From: Neonectria sp. B-13
Taxonomy: Eukaryota; Ascomycota; Sordariomycetes; Hypocreales; Nectriaceae
Direction: 5' to 3'
DNA length: 64,000 nucleotides
Assembly: GCA_002682825.1 (NCBI GenBank)
Contig: NOKP01000002.1
Coordinates: 2,113,132-2,177,131 of the forward strand
The notes beneath the pieces are model-generated. The model saw only the letters and a list, made by a program, of their open reading frames with translations, was not told the DNA's origin and did not search any database. Positions 36,212 to 47,132 of the stretch are shown here, piece by piece; position 1 is the first letter of the stretch, and every line of letters starts with the position of its first letter. Position numbers and translations under genes: made by a program.

Positions 36212-36799
36212 TTAGGAAGTAAGTTCCTTGACCATTTTGGCCAACTCCTTCTTGTCGACGTCCTTGCCCTCGAGGGCACCTTTCAGACGCTTCATCACAT
36301 CACCCAAGATAGACTTGACGTTGGTTCCGGCCGCCTTGGATGCCTCGACGGCCTCCTCCACCAAGACCTTGAGCTCCGCCTGGCCGAGCGTCTGCACGCC
36401 GCTGTTGGCTGCATATTCCTCCAACACCTTGATCTGACCCTCCTCTTTCTGCACCAGGTCATCGCGGTCAGCGGCCTTGGCGTCGGCAACGGCGTCTAAG
36501 GAGCTCTTCTGGATCTTGCGGATCAGGGCGACAAGCTGGACGTCGGTCCGGATGGGGCTCGCCGTCTTTGAGGCATTGAGGTTGGCGGACAAGATGGCAC
36601 GCAGGACTGCCAGGCGGGGCGCGTCCTTGGCGCGCATAGCCGTCTTGAGGTCGGCCTTGAGCTTGGACAGCAATGGCGGGGGAGTGTCGACACCGGTTGA
36701 GTAGAACCGGCAGGCCTGGTTCGTAGTCATGCGGAGCGAGACGCTGGGGCGCGGGGCCCGCAGCGCTCGAAGGAGTTGCATGGATGGCTTGGAGGACAT
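36212..36799 (-). CDS. AIM41: GatB/YqeY-domain mitochondrial protein (AIM41)
   Basis: This is a small mitochondrial protein with the YqeY fold related to the C-terminal tRNA-binding tail of GatB. Yeast AIM41 mutants show altered mitochondrial inheritance, and the molecular role is unclear. A single exon of 195 aa. The N-terminus (MSSKPSMQLLRALRAPRPSV, then MTTNQACRFYST) is basic and hydroxylated, as in mitochondrial presequences with a cleavage region near RFYS. The YqeY core begins LLSKLKADLKTAMRAKDAPR, followed by LAVLRAILSANLNASK, and LIRKIQKSSLDAV. The KSILGDVMKRLKGALEGKDV segment leads to the end, LAKMVKELTS. I chose the ATG at 36799 because it begins the presequence. The frame is open for 49 codons further upstream, but that part is unlike the family. 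Confidence 0.9.
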   Translation of the reverse strand: MSSKPSMQLLRALRAPRPSVSLRMTTNQACRFYSTGVDTPPPLLSKLKADLKTAMRAKDAPRLAVLRAILSANLNASKTASPIRTDVQLVALIRKIQKSSLDAVADAKAADRDDLVQKEEGQIKVLEEYAANSGVQTLGQAELKVLVEEAVEASKAAGTNVKSILGDVMKRLKGALEGKDVDKKELAKMVKELTS

Positions 36800-39350
36800 G
36801 ATGAACGGATGGGTCGACCGACGTGAGCTTTGCACTGGGGCCTTGTCGAAAATTGGGACGTTGCGAGGTGGTGCAATGCCAGGCAGTGGGATGTGAGGTT
36901 TGGATTGGGAGAGCTCAAGCTGGGGCCGGAGCTCCAAATTTCCCACCCCAATCAGCAGCCCAATTGGTCGTCACTGGGATGTGGCGGAACAACCCATTGA
37001 GGACTTCCGAGAAACAAACAGAGAGCAGAACATTCGAGTATAGCGGCATCGATTTTTATTATTATAGTAATGATAAGACCTATTGTTTGAAGATCTAGTA
37101 CATGCAGCAATTCAAGCATATTATTTCCAATGGCAAAATATGGGGAGATGATTGCTTTGTTCACTGTCCTTTTATTGCGATAATCCAGCGGTGGAGACTG
37201 CGAAGAGAAACGTTTGGCAAATAATCTACCCTGGAGATCCTGGGAACTGGTTCATTTCCATCCGTAGCATTCCATTGGAATAGAAAAGAGTACTCTGTCA
37301 GTTCCATAGGCTCTGCGGTAAATATCCTCAACGCTGTTGTTTGGTGTTATCACCGTCTTATGTTCTATCGAATTCCCCTGACAAGACTCCTACCAACAAC
37401 ATTAACGGCAGAGTGGACTCCCAAGACAGTATTTCTCCTTGCGTGCCAAAGTCAAAGAGGAAGGCTGCTAACGAGTTCAAGCCAAGTCAATACAAACACT
37501 TACAATCTTCAAAATATCAAAATTGCAATGTCTCACAAACAAGACGCCGCTCTTTAGGGGTTGAATCTCGACACTAGCCCTTCAGTGCCTCCACGACCCA
37601 GCTGTCGTTCCGACCTCCTTGCATCATCATCCACTTGCAGGCGTTTCGATTGAGTTTCTCTCACGAATCAAAATACGTCATCTGGCCTGCCCCCTTTACG
37701 ACGCCGTCTTGTGACTCGATTTTGCTTTCCCAAGGTCAGTCGGTGGTCCAATCAGTGCTCCATTTGCTGTCAGACCGCGGATGCAGCTGTTGTTTGCCGG
37801 TGTTAGCGGTGAGGGTACGGATACACTTGTACCTACGGGATGAGACAGGGTTGTTGAAGTCAGCCAGGATACCCGATGTCTGAACTTGGTGCAGCGCATC
37901 TACAGGCCACAACCTCGTCGCGACCATCTCGGGTAATTTTTTCTCTCGAATAGAGCTTTGGTACGTATCCGCTAGCCGAACCTCAGAGAAACCATGTGGG
38001 GGAAGAGACATCATTATCTCCGCGCTTTTCTCGCTCCCCCATGTTGTCATTGGCCTCGATGTTGAAGAGATCAACTTGGGAGAACGCTAAATCACCTGAT
38101 CGTTTTGGCACCTGCAATCTCATGCGAAGACAAGGATCAGCCAGGGTCGGGGGACGCTTCCGTTGATAATTTCATCCCACTAGGGGTCACGCTAACAGAC
38201 CGGCTTGCAAGCCAGGGATCGATATGAGGACGGCATCGGATGGGGACGGCCCAGTGCGGGATCAATGGCAGCTGGGCGATCGGGCCGGGAGTCGTACGCG
38301 ATCTCCGTGTGTTGGATATCATGAGGCTTCTGGGCCGTCATGCCTTGAGTGAAGCCGGGCCCAAAACGTTCGTGACATCCGGTATTTTGTCGTTCTCAAT
38401 ATCCGCAAGACTTAACTACGAGAGAACAAGGACGGGCATTATATTTGCGGAGGGGCTCGATGCACTATTTGTAAACCAAACGCGTGAGGTGTGATTCGAA
38501 AACGATAGTCACTGTGGTTGACTGGGATGTGTGGGTTTGCTAGAGACACGGGATGAACCCGCGTCCGCCCTCCTCCCCTTTCCGCCTTTGCCCTTGCGTC
38601 TCGACATTAGTGGAACTGTCCCTTGAGCCCTGACGGGGAATTGAGTGGTACGGCAGCCTCCAGTCTCCAGCAGCTACATCACCGGGTCCCATGCTGTCGG
38701 TAGCGAGGTTCCAAGGACCAGTCACTGCCGACCCAGGCCCTGACAGCAATAAGACAGCAATAGCAGCCACCTCACCTCGAGGGGAAGGGGGGGTGTACTT
38801 TGTTGAGCTTTGGTTTCTCCTGTATTTCCGGTGTCTTCATTGGGGGACGGGACTTGTAGATGCCCAATGATGTGTGCCTGAGGTAGTTGCTTCTCCTCGT
38901 CCCTGCCCATCAGTCCGCACTTGCCTTCCCGCGCACCCACACGGCCGCACCCACACCTGTGACCTGCCTTACCCACTGACTTCCCCGGGTCCGATCGGGG
39001 TGCCTGGCCCACGGCGCCACTCGCATTCCTCCGAGCGGTCTAAACCTTCTTCCAACTTCACTTCATCGAAGCCCACGCCCAAGCCCCATCGGCGCTCCTC
39101 CACGAGATGGCAGCCCAACGGCTTCATGCCCTAGGCGCCGGAATGTTGCTCATATCCTCGATCCCGACCTCCGTATCCTGACATCTCCGGAAAGCCTTCT
39201 TGACCATGCGTCGTGCCCCACAGCACCCGTTTGACTGTTTCGGAAATGCTCATCGACGTGGCTTCCGGCCAATGCAGACATAACTGTGGTTTCAACCGTC
39301 AACATCCATCTGTCACCTCCGGCATCCAAGGAATCATCATGGAAGCCCAC
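36800..39350. other. 2.55 kb of gene-poor sequence between AIM41 and the methyltransferase
   Basis: The left edge contains the AIM41 promoter; the right edge is the 3' flank of the methyltransferase. In between I see only short open frames. A minus-strand stretch at about 38341-37740 can be joined into a 90-200 codon reading, but it needs a weak splice site and contains an in-frame TGA, so I do not call it. No repeats or transposon ends were seen. This begins the accessory-looking interval that reaches to 44.6 kb. Confidence 0.4.
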
Positions 39351-40983
39351 TTACATTGGGAAATACGCCTGCGCCATATCCCTGCTGTCAGCTTCTGTCT
39401 TGCTCCTCCCCCTCTCGGCTCTGAGCGTCCGGCAGCAGAATTCTTACCTTGAATGCTGGGTTCCCTGCCTCACTCCTGGCTTGCGCCACCAGCAATTGGA
39501 AGTCGGTCAAAGGCATTCTGTTACGCTCAGTCAGCCATGCAGCTTTCCAGGCGACAGCGGGCTACATACCCGAGAAGCTGAGTGAACTGATACAGCGCCA
39601 ACGAGTACAGCATCTGGCTCACATTCTCATTATTCGCCCACCCGATGTTATAGTCCCGGGTGTCTGGATATTCCCACTGCGTCAGAATCAATGCCATCGG
39701 CGAGTAGTTTTATGGCACTGTACCATTCGACCAAGCACACATCGGCAACGTCAAGAGCCTTGATTCGATCTCGGTGAAGCCCGCACTCCTCATCCAATTT
39801 GCCATCTGCAACGGTGCCCGAGGGTCCTTGTAGGGCTGCGCACTTTGCAAATATTGCCTTGACCACCTCGATAATGCATGGTCTGTGTAGGGCTCCCATC
39901 AGCGATACCCCTTGAATTTTGGTCTTCCAGAATGCTCGCCTCTGGTTAAAGTTCCGTTATCAGATTGGGCGTTGAAATATATCTCGACCATCTGGCACCA
40001 CCCTCCTGGTCGCAAGACTCGATATATGTCTCGGATATAGCTTCGCCATCGGTTCGCGTGGATGCCACCTGCCATCATTTGGCTGTGGACAAGATCGAAA
40101 TGGTTGGACCGAAACGTGAACCTGGTTTAGGGTCGCTACTCAGCCAGTTGTTCGTGACTTTCCAAGTTCGGACATCTCACCGTCCGTTGAGGTCGTCGAC
40201 TTGAAGTTCGAGGTTGTCGGGAGGGTTCTCTGGGATCATGTGCGGACTCACATCTATACCCAAGACCTGTGTTTTCCACTGTTAGCTGGATGTACACGAC
40301 CGAGAAACAGAACCCCTGAAAAGACGTGCTTCGGGGATCCGACCCCACGATGCGAAATTATCCATCCTCGATATCTCGAAAGCCTTGTCAGCATACAGAT
40401 GCCATCCTGAAGTGCGAATGGTCATGCCGCGCCTAGGATCCGTCATCCCTCGCTGAGGGTATTGTCCCGGTTTTGGTGTCGTTCCTAGTGTATCGATTTC
40501 GCCCCGATTCACCAGGGCATGTTGCCCGATTTGGCAGGGCGGTGGGACAATCAGAAGCGAAGATATCCACGTACCTCCGCGCTCGGGTGTTGTGCTGCGA
40601 CGTCCATGGCCCATTCTCCGGATCCGCACCCGCAATCAAGGATCCTTCTCGGATTTCTGATGGGAGGGAATATCAACCTGTTATCGAATAAGCTGGAGAG
40701 AACTCCATGCATCACCTCGAGGCGTGCGATCTCGTCCTGGGTCAGCTCGTTAGGCTCTGTCGGCACTGTCTGGTGGGGAGAAGGGAGAAGAGGGCAGAGC
40801 CTGCTCCTACCTCATCGACTGGTATGAAATAGGTTCCGTTTGTAAGGGCGTATTGTTGATAACTGCGACCATGATGATCAACAATCTCGGTAAACGTCTC
40901 GTCAAGGGGTACTGTCCCGTCTCTTCAAAGGGGCTTAGCGACACTCTGACTGACGTCCAAGGATTCTCTTACTCGACGTCCAT
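39351..40983 (-). CDS. LaeA/UMTA-like SAM-dependent methyltransferase (nine exons)
   Basis: This is a class I methyltransferase of the fungal LaeA/UMTA type (TAM-like domain), a family often linked to secondary metabolism. No long open frame exists. I rebuilt it from nine short exons: 40983-40973, 40922-40811, 40769-40575, 40266-40181, 40121-39940, 39882-39724, 39663-39570, 39517-39448 and 39368-39351. Together they give 308 aa with every junction in phase. Family signatures are HGRSYQQYALTNGTYFIPVD, motif I ILDCGCGSGEWAMDVAAQ (84-101), VLGIDVSPHM, FDLVHSQMMAGGIHANRW, YRVLRPGGWCQMVEIYF, RDHALSRWSRQYLQSAQPY and the ending AFKAYFPM. Intron 5 (39939-39883) has a GC donor and intron 3 is 308 nt. 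The acceptor of intron 1 (GAAG) is weak, so the first codons are the least sure. The substrate is unknown. Confidence 0.85.
40267..40574 (-). other. Oversized intron 3 of the methyltransferase gene
   Basis: This intron is 308 nt, while the other seven introns of the gene are 40-79 nt. The donor is GTACGT and the acceptor is ACACAG. The flanking exons join HPSAE to VLGIDVSPHM, exactly the expected motif I continuation, so no exon is missing from it. It is open in one minus-strand frame. An old insertion or an embedded element is possible, but I see no terminal repeats. Confidence 0.6.
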
Positions 40984-42615
40984 GATGCTGCCTGGTATTC
41001 GAAGCCTTCAAGCCTCGACGAACTCACAAGTATGAGATGGACTTGGCTATCATCCAGCGATACAGACCAGGTTGGATATGTTCCTGTTCAGCGCGATTTA
41101 GGTTACTCTCCGTTACTAAGAAGTCGGGTGGTACCCCGAGCGTGGCCCCAGCCCACAAGTCGAGAGCCACCCCGGTGCCAGGATGCAGTCTCCAAAGACA
41201 TATCTGGGTCTAAGGAGGCTCTTGCATACGGCTGCCATGGGTTGGACTTACGAAGCACAATAAAGTTCTTCCTTTACCAAGGTGGAGATTACTGACTTTG
41301 AATTGTTCAGATTGGATGTGCCAGATTCGGATTTCAAGATATAGCGCCGATCTTGGGCACCGAGTGTGTTACTGCCTCTCCAGCACTTCTTCGGAGTTCT
41401 GCCACCTCAGCCCTGAGCCCACTTCGGCATCAGGGATCAGCCGTAGACCTAAGGCTGTGAGCTAGTCTATATGAGCAGTGACTCAGGACCGTTATGATGG
41501 GGCAGGGTGTCGGAGAACGACAAATACCAACGTCAGCGAGGACTCGACCAACCTGGCAAAGCGATTCGCGGTCGCTAAGTATGAGGTTGTCTAATGCGTT
41601 TGGTCCAGGCTACCTTTGATGGGATGGACTTTGTTCCTTTCTCGGTCTTGGCCTTGTGACAACGGGGCCACCATGGGATGAAATCAGACCAAGCTCACTG
41701 GAACGTATTTGGTACGTCTCGTTTACGAGCACCCTGCTCCATGCTCGGGCAACGGTACTGGTTCCACTCTAAGTGGAGGGGTTGGTGCGGCATGTCCAGA
41801 CATGATTGCGGTCAACTACAGATGCATCGCTGGGCTCCAGGGTCTTCGTCCTGTTGGCCCCCATTGGAGCCACCTAACCGGATCCATACATTCACAAAAG
41901 CCTTCCCACCATGCTGAATGTCTGCAAGGATACCAAGACCTACGGAATTCACGGACGATCCGGAGCAAGTTATAAGAGAAGGAGCACGAATACGATTCGT
42001 TTCAAGTCGAGGACGACATGATCACACGCCCCCACACCTTCTGTCGTATCCAGCCTGACGTGGTGTCCTTCGAGAACTGTGTGATACAGCATGAAGAGGG
42101 GCAATGGTTGTTTTGATGACGTCTTGCAGGGGACAAGGCAGCCTCTTGGCCAACAAGAGACCCAGTAGTGGACGGAACAGCGACAAGCCGTGTCAATCCC
42201 GAGGACATGGACTTGGGACTTGGGCTTGTGGTGGGCTGAAGGTGCCAGGCCATCCTTGGAGATGAGGTTTCCTGGAGAGTGGTGAGCCGTCGCGAAGGGT
42301 AGTGAAGCGACCCTGCTCTGTGGTCCATGAGAAGTTCCTAGCCTATATGAGGGATGGCAGCCGAACCAGCCGTCGGCTGTGAGTCTAAAGGATGTTACCA
42401 CGGACGCTGAACATCGCCCGGCTCAGGGGTATGGGGTCGATCCACATTCTGGGAAACGTGCCCCCTCAGTGTTGTGCAAAGGAAATTCCAGGACCACGAT
42501 CAAAAGGCTTCAACTCTTCACCGCCTCCTGTGTCCACTTCCAGGCCGACGATGGCCCCCTCGGACAGCAAGCGGCATATTATGCACCGTCCAGAGACATG
42601 AGGTTTCTAGTGGTA

Positions 42616-42632
42616 GGGGGGGGGGGGGGGGG
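42616..42632. repeat. Run of 17 G at the gap edge
   Basis: This G homopolymer directly abuts the N block. It probably reflects sequencing or assembly failure at a G-rich tract rather than a biological feature. Confidence 0.9.
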
Positions 42633-42732
42633 NNNNNNNNNNNNNNNNNNNNNNNNNNNNNNNNNNNNNNNNNNNNNNNNNNNNNNNNNNNNNNNNNNNN
42701 NNNNNNNNNNNNNNNNNNNNNNNNNNNNNNNN
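42633..42732. other. Assembly gap (100 N)
   Basis: Exactly 100 N characters, the conventional placeholder for a gap of unknown size. Anything read across it, including apparent open frames, is not real. Confidence 0.99.
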
Positions 42733-43850
42733 GCCCATTTGCCAACCGGCATCGCAGGCTTTCGAAGCAGGTGAGACGACCCGAGGAAACCTTCCCTTCG
42801 CTGCTTCGAAGGCTCGAACCTGACGCTTCGACGGGCCGACGGAGCTAAACGCGTGGCACATCGGGAAGCCAAAGTCCTCGGCGACTCTGACCCTAACCAT
42901 CTGGGCCCTGCTCCAAGCCTCCAAGGACCCTTGAGAGTAGAGCTTGGATCTAAGTATCCGGCGCCGTTCAGGGTTAGTGCTCGCAGTGGGTTCACCTGGA
43001 TAATCGTCCCCTACCCCTACTCCCGCGTCCCCCACAAGTAACCTTCCTTTGCAACGTCCCCATATCTCATTTGGCTTCTGGGAGCATCCACAACAAGAGT
43101 TCTACCGAGCTGCGGAGAGTCGAACCACTGGTACCGATGGGAGAATGAGAGGAGAGCTGCCGTTACCGCACCTGCATTGTACATGTACGAATGATCATCT
43201 GATGGCGATCAAGCCCGGACAAGGCCAACAAACGGCCTTTGACAACTGGCCAACACCACGATCCACGGTACCAGGCTAGAGCCACCGACGCCCCGTTGTG
43301 GGAAGAACACCCGCATGCGATCAGCAAATGATTACGAGATAGTATTGCATTAGATGGCAGGCGGATTTTGCGCAAACTTGCTGCTACGTTATCACGGTCT
43401 GCGGCGTCCCATGGCCTCGGTACCCACATCCAATCTTGTACGGCTGCTGCGGCCCGCTAGGATGGAGTGGTGTGGGGGAAACGAGACGAGAGACTGAGAG
43501 CGCCGAACTCTGCAACAAGACGCACTGCACTGCGCTGCAACGCAAGCCAGGCGGCCAGGAGAGCCTACAGCTAGCGACATGCAAAGGAAAATTTACGAGC
43601 TGATGTGCTTAGCCGCGGTCTCCCTCTGGAAATCGTTTCGCCAGATACGCAAGTCTCCATCGGCCTAGCTTGCTGGGCACATGCCGGGCACATTCGCTCC
43701 GTCAGCCAGCGCGGAGTTCTTGGGGCCAGCCGAGACAGGGGAACCTTGCTCGTGCCACCGTTTGCCGACCCAAGCTCTCGGGATTGGGACCAGAGAGTCG
43801 GGTTAACGGTGGGCTGTGTCTGGAAGAAGGAAGACAACCGCGAGTCGAGG

Positions 43851-43869
43851 CTCCCTCCCTCCCTCCCTC
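43851..43869. repeat. (CTCC)n tract
   Basis: Four to five tandem CTCC units lie in the gene-poor interval. No gene is attached to them. Confidence 0.85.
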
Positions 43870-44653
43870 TCAAGTTTCTCCCGCACCCGCGCCAATGTTC
43901 TTGACCAACCACATGCACTATGACGGCTGGTTGACACCTTGCTTTCTCTGTGTCCCAGCCGCCTGTCTGCCGGGACGTAACCGAGGGACTGGGTACGATT
44001 GTTTTCAAGGGACGATGATCCAACAAGCCAGGTCCATTTCTATTTGCAGTCCTTTCATAACACCCGACATTTTGTCTACTCCCGTCGTAATGCATCCCAA
44101 AAGCCCCTACAGGCGGAAGCTTCCCCCAAAAAGCGAAAGAAGAAAAAAACATAAGCAGTATTGTACAAGATGACAGGTCAACCTCCGCCCCGCACGGTTT
44201 CCGTGCCCCCTCGTCGCATCTTCTACTCGATGCGATCAGCGTGAGTGCCTCCTTGCCCCCTACCTCCCGCTTACCCCCCTCCCCAAACCGTACTGTGTAC
44301 CTGAGAAATGCAGCAGCCGGTGAGGGCGAAAAAGGAGTTCTCTGATATGCGGATTTGAAACGCCTTCTCAATCAGCCATCATGCAGGAGACTCCCGAACA
44401 AGAAGCTCGTCCAGGGTCATCGAAATGAGAGGCCTGGCTTGCATGAGGAAACCAGGAGCATATGGGACAATGCTACCCTCTCCTCTGTTTAACTGAAGAG
44501 GTAGCTAGCTACACCTGGCGGGCTGATTTGAGAGGTAAAATTTGACGTGGATGCATAATCATTCATTTCACAGGAAGAAACTGAACCCACCAACATCGGT
44601 CGGATAGATATAGATGAGATGACAAGTAATGTCTCTTACATGACCGCGGTCAT

Positions 44654-47132
44654 TTAGCACCACGTGAAGACAGGATTTCTGCTCTTGACAGCCTCAAGGC
44701 GTTCCACAATGACCTTGCGGTGGTTGCCCATTTGACCTTCGGCCGCGGCGTAGCCAAGATCGCCCTCAACGTCATCGGTGTAGGTGATATGAGATTCGCC
44801 GTAGAACTGCTGAGCAGCGGTACTGCTGTTACGGCGAGCGGCGGCCGTGGCGAACGAGTACCGACGTTGCTGATGTGACGTCGCCTGCTGCCCCTGACGT
44901 GCTGGTTCGTACATGTTGAGGGCACGGGCCGGGCCCTGGTAGCTGGATCTGAAACCGGAGGGTTGGATCGAAGGACGCTCTGCCGCATCGCCGGTGCCTG
45001 AGTGATGCCCCGCCGGGTTCAGGGGGTTGGATTCGTTGAGGTGTGTGTCTTCGGGCGAGTGGGCAATGTCGCTCGTCGGGGACGCGATCTCGAACCGGCC
45101 GGGATGGGGCATGTCGGCCGGGGGGCTTGTGAGGCCGAGGAGGTCGGTAACGGGGACGTTGGACGCCGGTGCGGAGCTCGCGATGTCCGCCTCGTCCATG
45201 GACTGACGGCCATCCATGGAAGAACGGATGTTTGGGTTGCGGCGGACTTCTGATGGGGTGGCCTGCATGGGGACAGCAACGGGTACATCGACGAGGTCAT
45301 CCCAGACGCAGACCTTTGCACGGCGCGTCAGCTCGAGGGGGCCGTGGTCGGCAGTCTTGAGGGTCTCAACGACATTCCAGGCCTGGCCCTTCATGACGGC
45401 GATCTGCTTGGCGAACATGCGTTCCTCAAAATCAACGTCCATCTGGAAGACCCGTTTGAGGGCGAGAGTCGTCTGGCTCCACCATGCTGTCGAGGTAAGC
45501 AGAGGGAGAAAGTGGTCTCGCGTCTTCTGCGAGAAGGGCCTCCCGATGAGATCTACGGGCAGGAAGAGCCAGCCAAATGGGAAACTAGATGAATATTAGC
45601 TTATTTGGTCCATGATTGGACTTAGGAACGCGCGTACCTTCTCCAAGCATCCGGGTGCTTCCAGGGCCAGGAGAGAGAGTTGTCGATAGCCCCGAGGCTC
45701 ATGATAGGCTCATTTCCAGTGAATCGTTGACTGGTAGCATCCATCGGCTTTTGGACCTTGTATGGATACGAGGCTCGAGGAGCGCGGGGAGGAGACTGGG
45801 ATAAGTTGACGGGACGAGGGCCATCTTCCTCGGCAACAGTCTCCATGTTCATTTGAATGGGATCTGAGACGATCGAGACCTTGCCCGCTTCCCAGTCGAC
45901 CTTGACCATCCAGTTGTCTAGTCCGCGATCGGTGTTTCTCATGATGTAGTCCAGGATCACCAGCTTCTCAAGCTCCTCCCGGAAAGACTCCTTCAGGTTC
46001 TCCGTCCAGGCGAAGTGGTTCGGGCTTAGGGGTGGATTGTCTTGACCACCCTGTTCGTCATCGCTGGCGTATGCGTCATCAGGCGATGTAGTGCTAGAAG
46101 GACGGCAGCTCTCGGTCCACCTTCTTCGTTTCTTTCTTTGGCCGTCGTTTGCGCGGAAGCCGGACCAGTATTGATCGGGCCAAGGGTGCTCGCGCAGGAA
46201 AACGTTGGCATCCTTGAAGCCCTTGAGGAAGACCTGGAAGCTTCCGGGCTTCTCAGGCAGGGGCTTCTTCTTGCGATGGAACTTGCGGCGGTCCCAGAAG
46301 GGATAGTGAAAAGATTTGGAGGAGAGGTAGACGACGTCGGTGTAGGGGACTAGGTGTGTGCGTAATTGGCAGTCGAGAACGTAAGCTGCGGCTTCGCTAA
46401 CGTAGGAAAGGTTGGGGATCAGACTGCGAATAGGTTAGTTTGCGCCGCGGATAGATGGATATGGCGCGGAATATACCAAGCTCGACCAAAGCAGCAGGGG
46501 AACAGGTTTCGATGAATCCACTTGTTCCACTTGGGATTTCCTGCTGCGTATGGTTCTTCATCCTTGGGCTTGAAGACGCCGACAATTTTGCCGTCGGGAT
46601 TCCGTGCAAAGTAGCTGCCAGAACTGCCCTGGGAGATCATGCTGGGATGTACTTCTTGCCTGATGGCGGTTCGGACGCTTTCGACAATGTCCTCGAACTC
46701 AGGTCTAGTCATGACACCCTCCTGAGGGGCGGCAACGCTCTCGGCAGTGACGGGGCGCACGCCTTCGGGAGCCTGGAAGACGGAGTAATGAATCTCGAGG
46801 CGCTCCTCCTCGCCAGCCTGATTCCTCCCCTTGCGTTTGAATCGGGAGGCGATCTCGTCAGCCCAGCGCTCGAGACGGGCGTTGATTGCCTTGAGGTCGA
46901 CGCCAGCGTTGCTGCCGGAGCGTTGGCGGAACTTGGGCCTGGAGGAGAAGGACTTGGGGCTGGCCATGCCGGAGCGATGGCGCGGCTGCGAGATTGGGGC
47001 ATACCGGGGCGCGGCGGCGGGTTGGAGGGAGGCGTAGGATTGAGAGAGGGGATCTTCGTCGGAATCGTCGCTGTGGTCGTCGGCCTGGGCGAGGCGTTCG
47101 TAGCCCGTGGCGGCGGGACGGGATCGAGCCAT
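44654..47132 (-). CDS. LSB6: Type II phosphatidylinositol 4-kinase
   Basis: This membrane-anchored kinase makes phosphatidylinositol 4-phosphate on endosomal, vacuolar and plasma membranes. Three exons, 47132-46477, 46423-45638 and 45584-44654 (introns of 53 nt each), encode 790 aa. A disordered N-terminus (1-110) precedes the catalytic domain. The domain has the P-loop-like SQGSSGSYFARNPDGKIVGV (167-186) and ATP-binding lysines in VFKPKDEEPY. It also has LFPCCFGRACL (210-220), the site equivalent to the palmitoylated CCPCC of animal PI4KII, and TDVVYLSSKSFHY. The catalytic stretch is ILDYIMRNTDRGLDNWMV (Asp at about 383 and 387), followed by AIDNSLSWPWKHPDAWRSFP. An insert with KKRRRWTES and a long disordered C-terminal tail are fungal additions. 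The exon 1/2 junction falls within the Cys motif (TG|T). Confidence 0.94.

Larger units (their letters stand above)
40984..44653. other. 3.7 kb gene-poor interval containing an assembly gap
   Basis: This is upstream of the methyltransferase and downstream of LSB6. Moderately open frames occur on both strands (for example plus 41709-41975 and 41994-42119, minus 41970-42401 and 43571-44371). None shows a domain I recognise, and their openness is within what chance allows at this base composition. The 100-N gap at 42633-42732 interrupts it, and CTCC repeats lie at 43851-43869. Another intron-dense gene could be hidden here, as the methyltransferase was, but I cannot support one. Confidence 0.4.

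Noticed and set aside
37740..38341. Possible small minus-strand gene starting MTAQKPHDIQHTEI
   Set aside because: It requires a weak GTCTGT donor and contains an in-frame TGA. The open stretches of about 40 codons are within chance expectation and no family matches.
41994..42119. Plus-strand open segment with a protein-like translation (YDSFQVEDDMITRP)
   Set aside because: Only about 40 codons long, no clear splice partners, and overlapping minus-strand frames are equally open. I could not extend it into a gene.
43571..44371. 266-codon minus-strand open frame in the gene-poor interval
   Set aside because: Composition is irregular, no domain is recognisable, plus-strand frames across the same DNA are also open, and nothing resembles a conserved N-terminus.
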